A stretch of DNA of 64,000 nt from Lachnospiraceae bacterium P6B14. GTDB lineage: Bacteria; Bacillota; Clostridia; Lachnospirales; Lachnospiraceae. The position numbers and the translations under genes are program-made. Shown one piece after another: positions 62,834 through 64,000 of this stretch (the first letter of the stretch is position 1; every line of letters begins with the position of its first letter). The stretch is from assembly GCA_000687695.1 (NCBI GenBank), contig JHWZ01000002.1, positions 232,779 to 296,778 on the forward strand, in the 5' to 3' direction. The notes beneath the pieces are model-generated. The model searched no databases. It was not told where the DNA came from and saw only the letters and a program-made list of their open reading frames with translations.

Positions 62834-63000
62834 TAGAGATATACATACATGTTTTTTGCTTGAAATACTATTTAAATGTGTAAGTAATCCTGCACCTCGT
62901 AATCTGTGATTGCGAGGTGCATGTGTGTCTAAAAAACGCTTCATCGCGTTTTCGGGAAACATATATGTTTCCGATATTCTTCAGGAAAGGGGGCGATTTC
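62834..63000 (+). other. cheV-downstream gap with two hairpins and a palindrome
   Basis: A 14-bp stem TGCACCTCGTAATC/GATTGCGAGGTGCA (62891-62921, one G-U), a hairpin AAAACGC/GCGTTTT (62933-62952), and a perfect 18-bp palindrome GGAAACATATATGTTTCC (62955-62972). No good promoter was seen for the next gene. The palindrome is a possible operator. Confidence 0.5.
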
Positions 63001-64000
63001 GTGACGATATGCAGGAAGTGCGGCAAAATGATTCCTGACGGAGAAGAGATGTGTCAGGAGTGTGCAGCGAAAGAAGGTCAGGGTCCTGTTGATCTGATGG
63101 ATCAGCTGGCCAAGATGAGTGCCGAATCGTCACCGGCTATGTCGGCTATCGAAATGGTTAAGATAAAGACCGCCGAGAAAGCAAGAATGATGCCGGAAAA
63201 AGTCGCTGAACCCGCACCTGAGCCTGAAATCCCGGACGAAGAGCCCGAGGTTGAAGTAGAGGACTTGATTCCTGAGGAGATCCCGGACATCGAGATTCCG
63301 GATGTGGAGATCCCGGACGTGGAGCCGGAACCTGCAGTAGCAGAGGAGCCTGAGGCTGTAGTAGAGGCAGAGCCTGCAGCTGTGGAGGAGCCGGAGTTGG
63401 AAATCCCTGACATCGAGATCCCTGATATAGAGATCCCGGACGTAGCACCTGAGCCTGCAGTGGAAGATGACGGGTTCGAGGTTGATGATGAATTAAGTGA
63501 GCTGCTGGAGATCGTGGGCGGAGATGAGACTACCGCTCCCGGATCGGAACTCCAGGCAGCCATCGAGGCCGAGGAAGCAGCGGCAGCAGCTGCTGCGGAA
63601 GCAGAGTCGTCATCTGAGGATGAGTCTGTTCCTGAAGAGCCTGAAATAGAGATACCTGATATCGAGATTCCGGACGTGGAGATACCGGACGTAGAGCCGG
63701 AGCCTGTAGCAGAGGAAGAACCGGAGCTGGAGATCCCGGATATAGAGATTCCGGATGTAGAACCGGAGCCGGTAGCAGAGGAGGCACCAGCTGAGGAGCC
63801 CGCAGAGGAAGAGTCACCTGCAGCAGAGCCGGAGGAGGACTTCGACCCGAATAAGCAGCTGAGCCCTGATGAAATAGCGGCCATGTTTGGTGCAGCAGAA
63901 GAAGCAGCGGCAGAAGAGGAGCCAGCTGAAGAGCCTGCAGAGGAAGAGGCGCCTGCAGCAGAGCCTGAAGAGGACTTCGACCCGAACAAACAGCTGAGTC
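63001..64000 (+). CDS. zinc-ribbon protein with acidic proline-rich repeats (partial)
   Basis: At least 333 residues, open at the window edge. The N-terminus has CRKCGKMIPDGEEMCQEC, a four-Cys zinc ribbon. After about residue 70 it is built of acidic repeats with IPDIEIPDVEIPDVEPEP (at least four clusters) and Ala/Glu/Pro stretches. Near the end the unit FDPNKQLSPDEIAAMFGAAE occurs, and its start recurs about 43 residues later at the cut. AGGAAAGGGGG lies 7 bases before the GTG at 63001. No membrane helix so far. It follows cheV; function not recognised. Confidence 0.85.
   Translation, partial: MTICRKCGKMIPDGEEMCQECAAKEGQGPVDLMDQLAKMSAESSPAMSAIEMVKIKTAEKARMMPEKVAEPAPEPEIPDEEPEVEVEDLIPEEIPDIEIPDVEIPDVEPEPAVAEEPEAVVEAEPAAVEEPELEIPDIEIPDIEIPDVAPEPAVEDDGFEVDDELSELLEIVGGDETTAPGSELQAAIEAEEAAAAAAAEAESSSEDESVPEEPEIEIPDIEIPDVEIPDVEPEPVAEEEPELEIPDIEIPDVEPEPVAEEAPAEEPAEEESPAAEPEEDFDPNKQLSPDEIAAMFGAAEEAAAEEEPAEEPAEEEAPAAEPEEDFDPNKQLS

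Noticed and set aside
62951..62977. SigD-type promoter (CCGATAT as -10) before the zinc-ribbon gene
   Set aside because: The -10-like TCCGATAT fits, but no TAAA stands at the required 15-bp spacing.
63102..63989. Minus-strand Ser/Gly-rich reading frame of 295 codons resembling a repeat adhesin
   Set aside because: Artefact of the acidic Pro/Glu repeats on the plus strand, which has the zinc ribbon, a good ribosome binding site and a sensible start.
1..64000. CRISPR arrays, tRNA or rRNA genes, prophage or IS elements
   Set aside because: Intergenic regions were read for these; none shows spaced direct repeats, cloverleaf sequences or transposase/phage genes.

Overview
The window looks like chromosomal DNA of a Gram-positive, anaerobic, probably motile Clostridia member, most likely Lachnospiraceae-like. 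The support is: a CdaA/CdaR pair, anaerobic ribonucleotide reductase NrdD/NrdG, teichoic-acid-type genes (TagD, TarI, TarJ, two CDP-glycerol glycerophosphotransferase domains, LCP ligase, LicD), CheV, strong SigA-type promoters with extended -10 elements, GTG/TTG starts with GGAGG ribosome binding sites, and no LPS or Gram-negative export genes. No rRNA, tRNA, insertion sequence, prophage or CRISPR array was seen. I ran no searches; all family calls are from reading motifs.

Layout. 1-4154: operon of two uncharacterised membrane proteins followed by cdaA and cdaR (c-di-AMP synthesis and its regulator). 4330-5841 (minus): an orphan acyl-CoA carboxylase carboxyltransferase, divergent from the next block. 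5998-28629: a 23-kb cell-surface polymer locus. It encodes polyol-phosphate precursor supply (TagD, TarI, TarJ), polymerases or transferases, five sugar or alcohol transferases of GT2 or LicD type, two O-antigen-ligase-like membrane proteins, an MBOAT/SGNH acyl-decoration pair, a flippase fused to a glycerophosphotransferase, a GtrA protein, an LCP attachment enzyme, and the housekeeping GTPase TypA embedded in the run. 28691-34487: two divergently transcribed secreted proteins, one a 1351-residue Ig-like (BIG2) repeat protein. 34566-44041: recN, glgA, a glycolytic set (gap, pgk, tpiA), then asnS and asnA. 44085-47850: an AT-rich patch with a DUF3990-type ADP-ribosyltransferase-like gene plus an Xre-type partner under a palindromic promoter/operator, and a convergent large membrane protein. 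48048-52192: PAS-GGDEF protein, AmmeMemoRadiSam A/B fusion, iron alcohol dehydrogenase. 52597-56211: nrdD/nrdG with an NrdR-like box and a long structured leader, then dut. 56279-62833: leuC, leuD, a small membrane protein, a two-component system, a lipoprotein and CheV. The right edge cuts a zinc-ribbon protein with acidic proline-rich repeats.

The most unusual signal is not a gene. Two families of intergenic palindromic elements are scattered through the window: family 1 at 27895, 40387, 41356 and 52248, and family 2 at 12871, 13033 and 42932. Within each family short core blocks are conserved, while the flanking arms and apical stems differ completely between copies yet stay self-complementary. 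That is the covariation expected of selected secondary structure. Family 2 copies lie inside operons just upstream of ribosome binding sites (tarJ, asnA). I cannot assign either family to a known RNA or repeat class.
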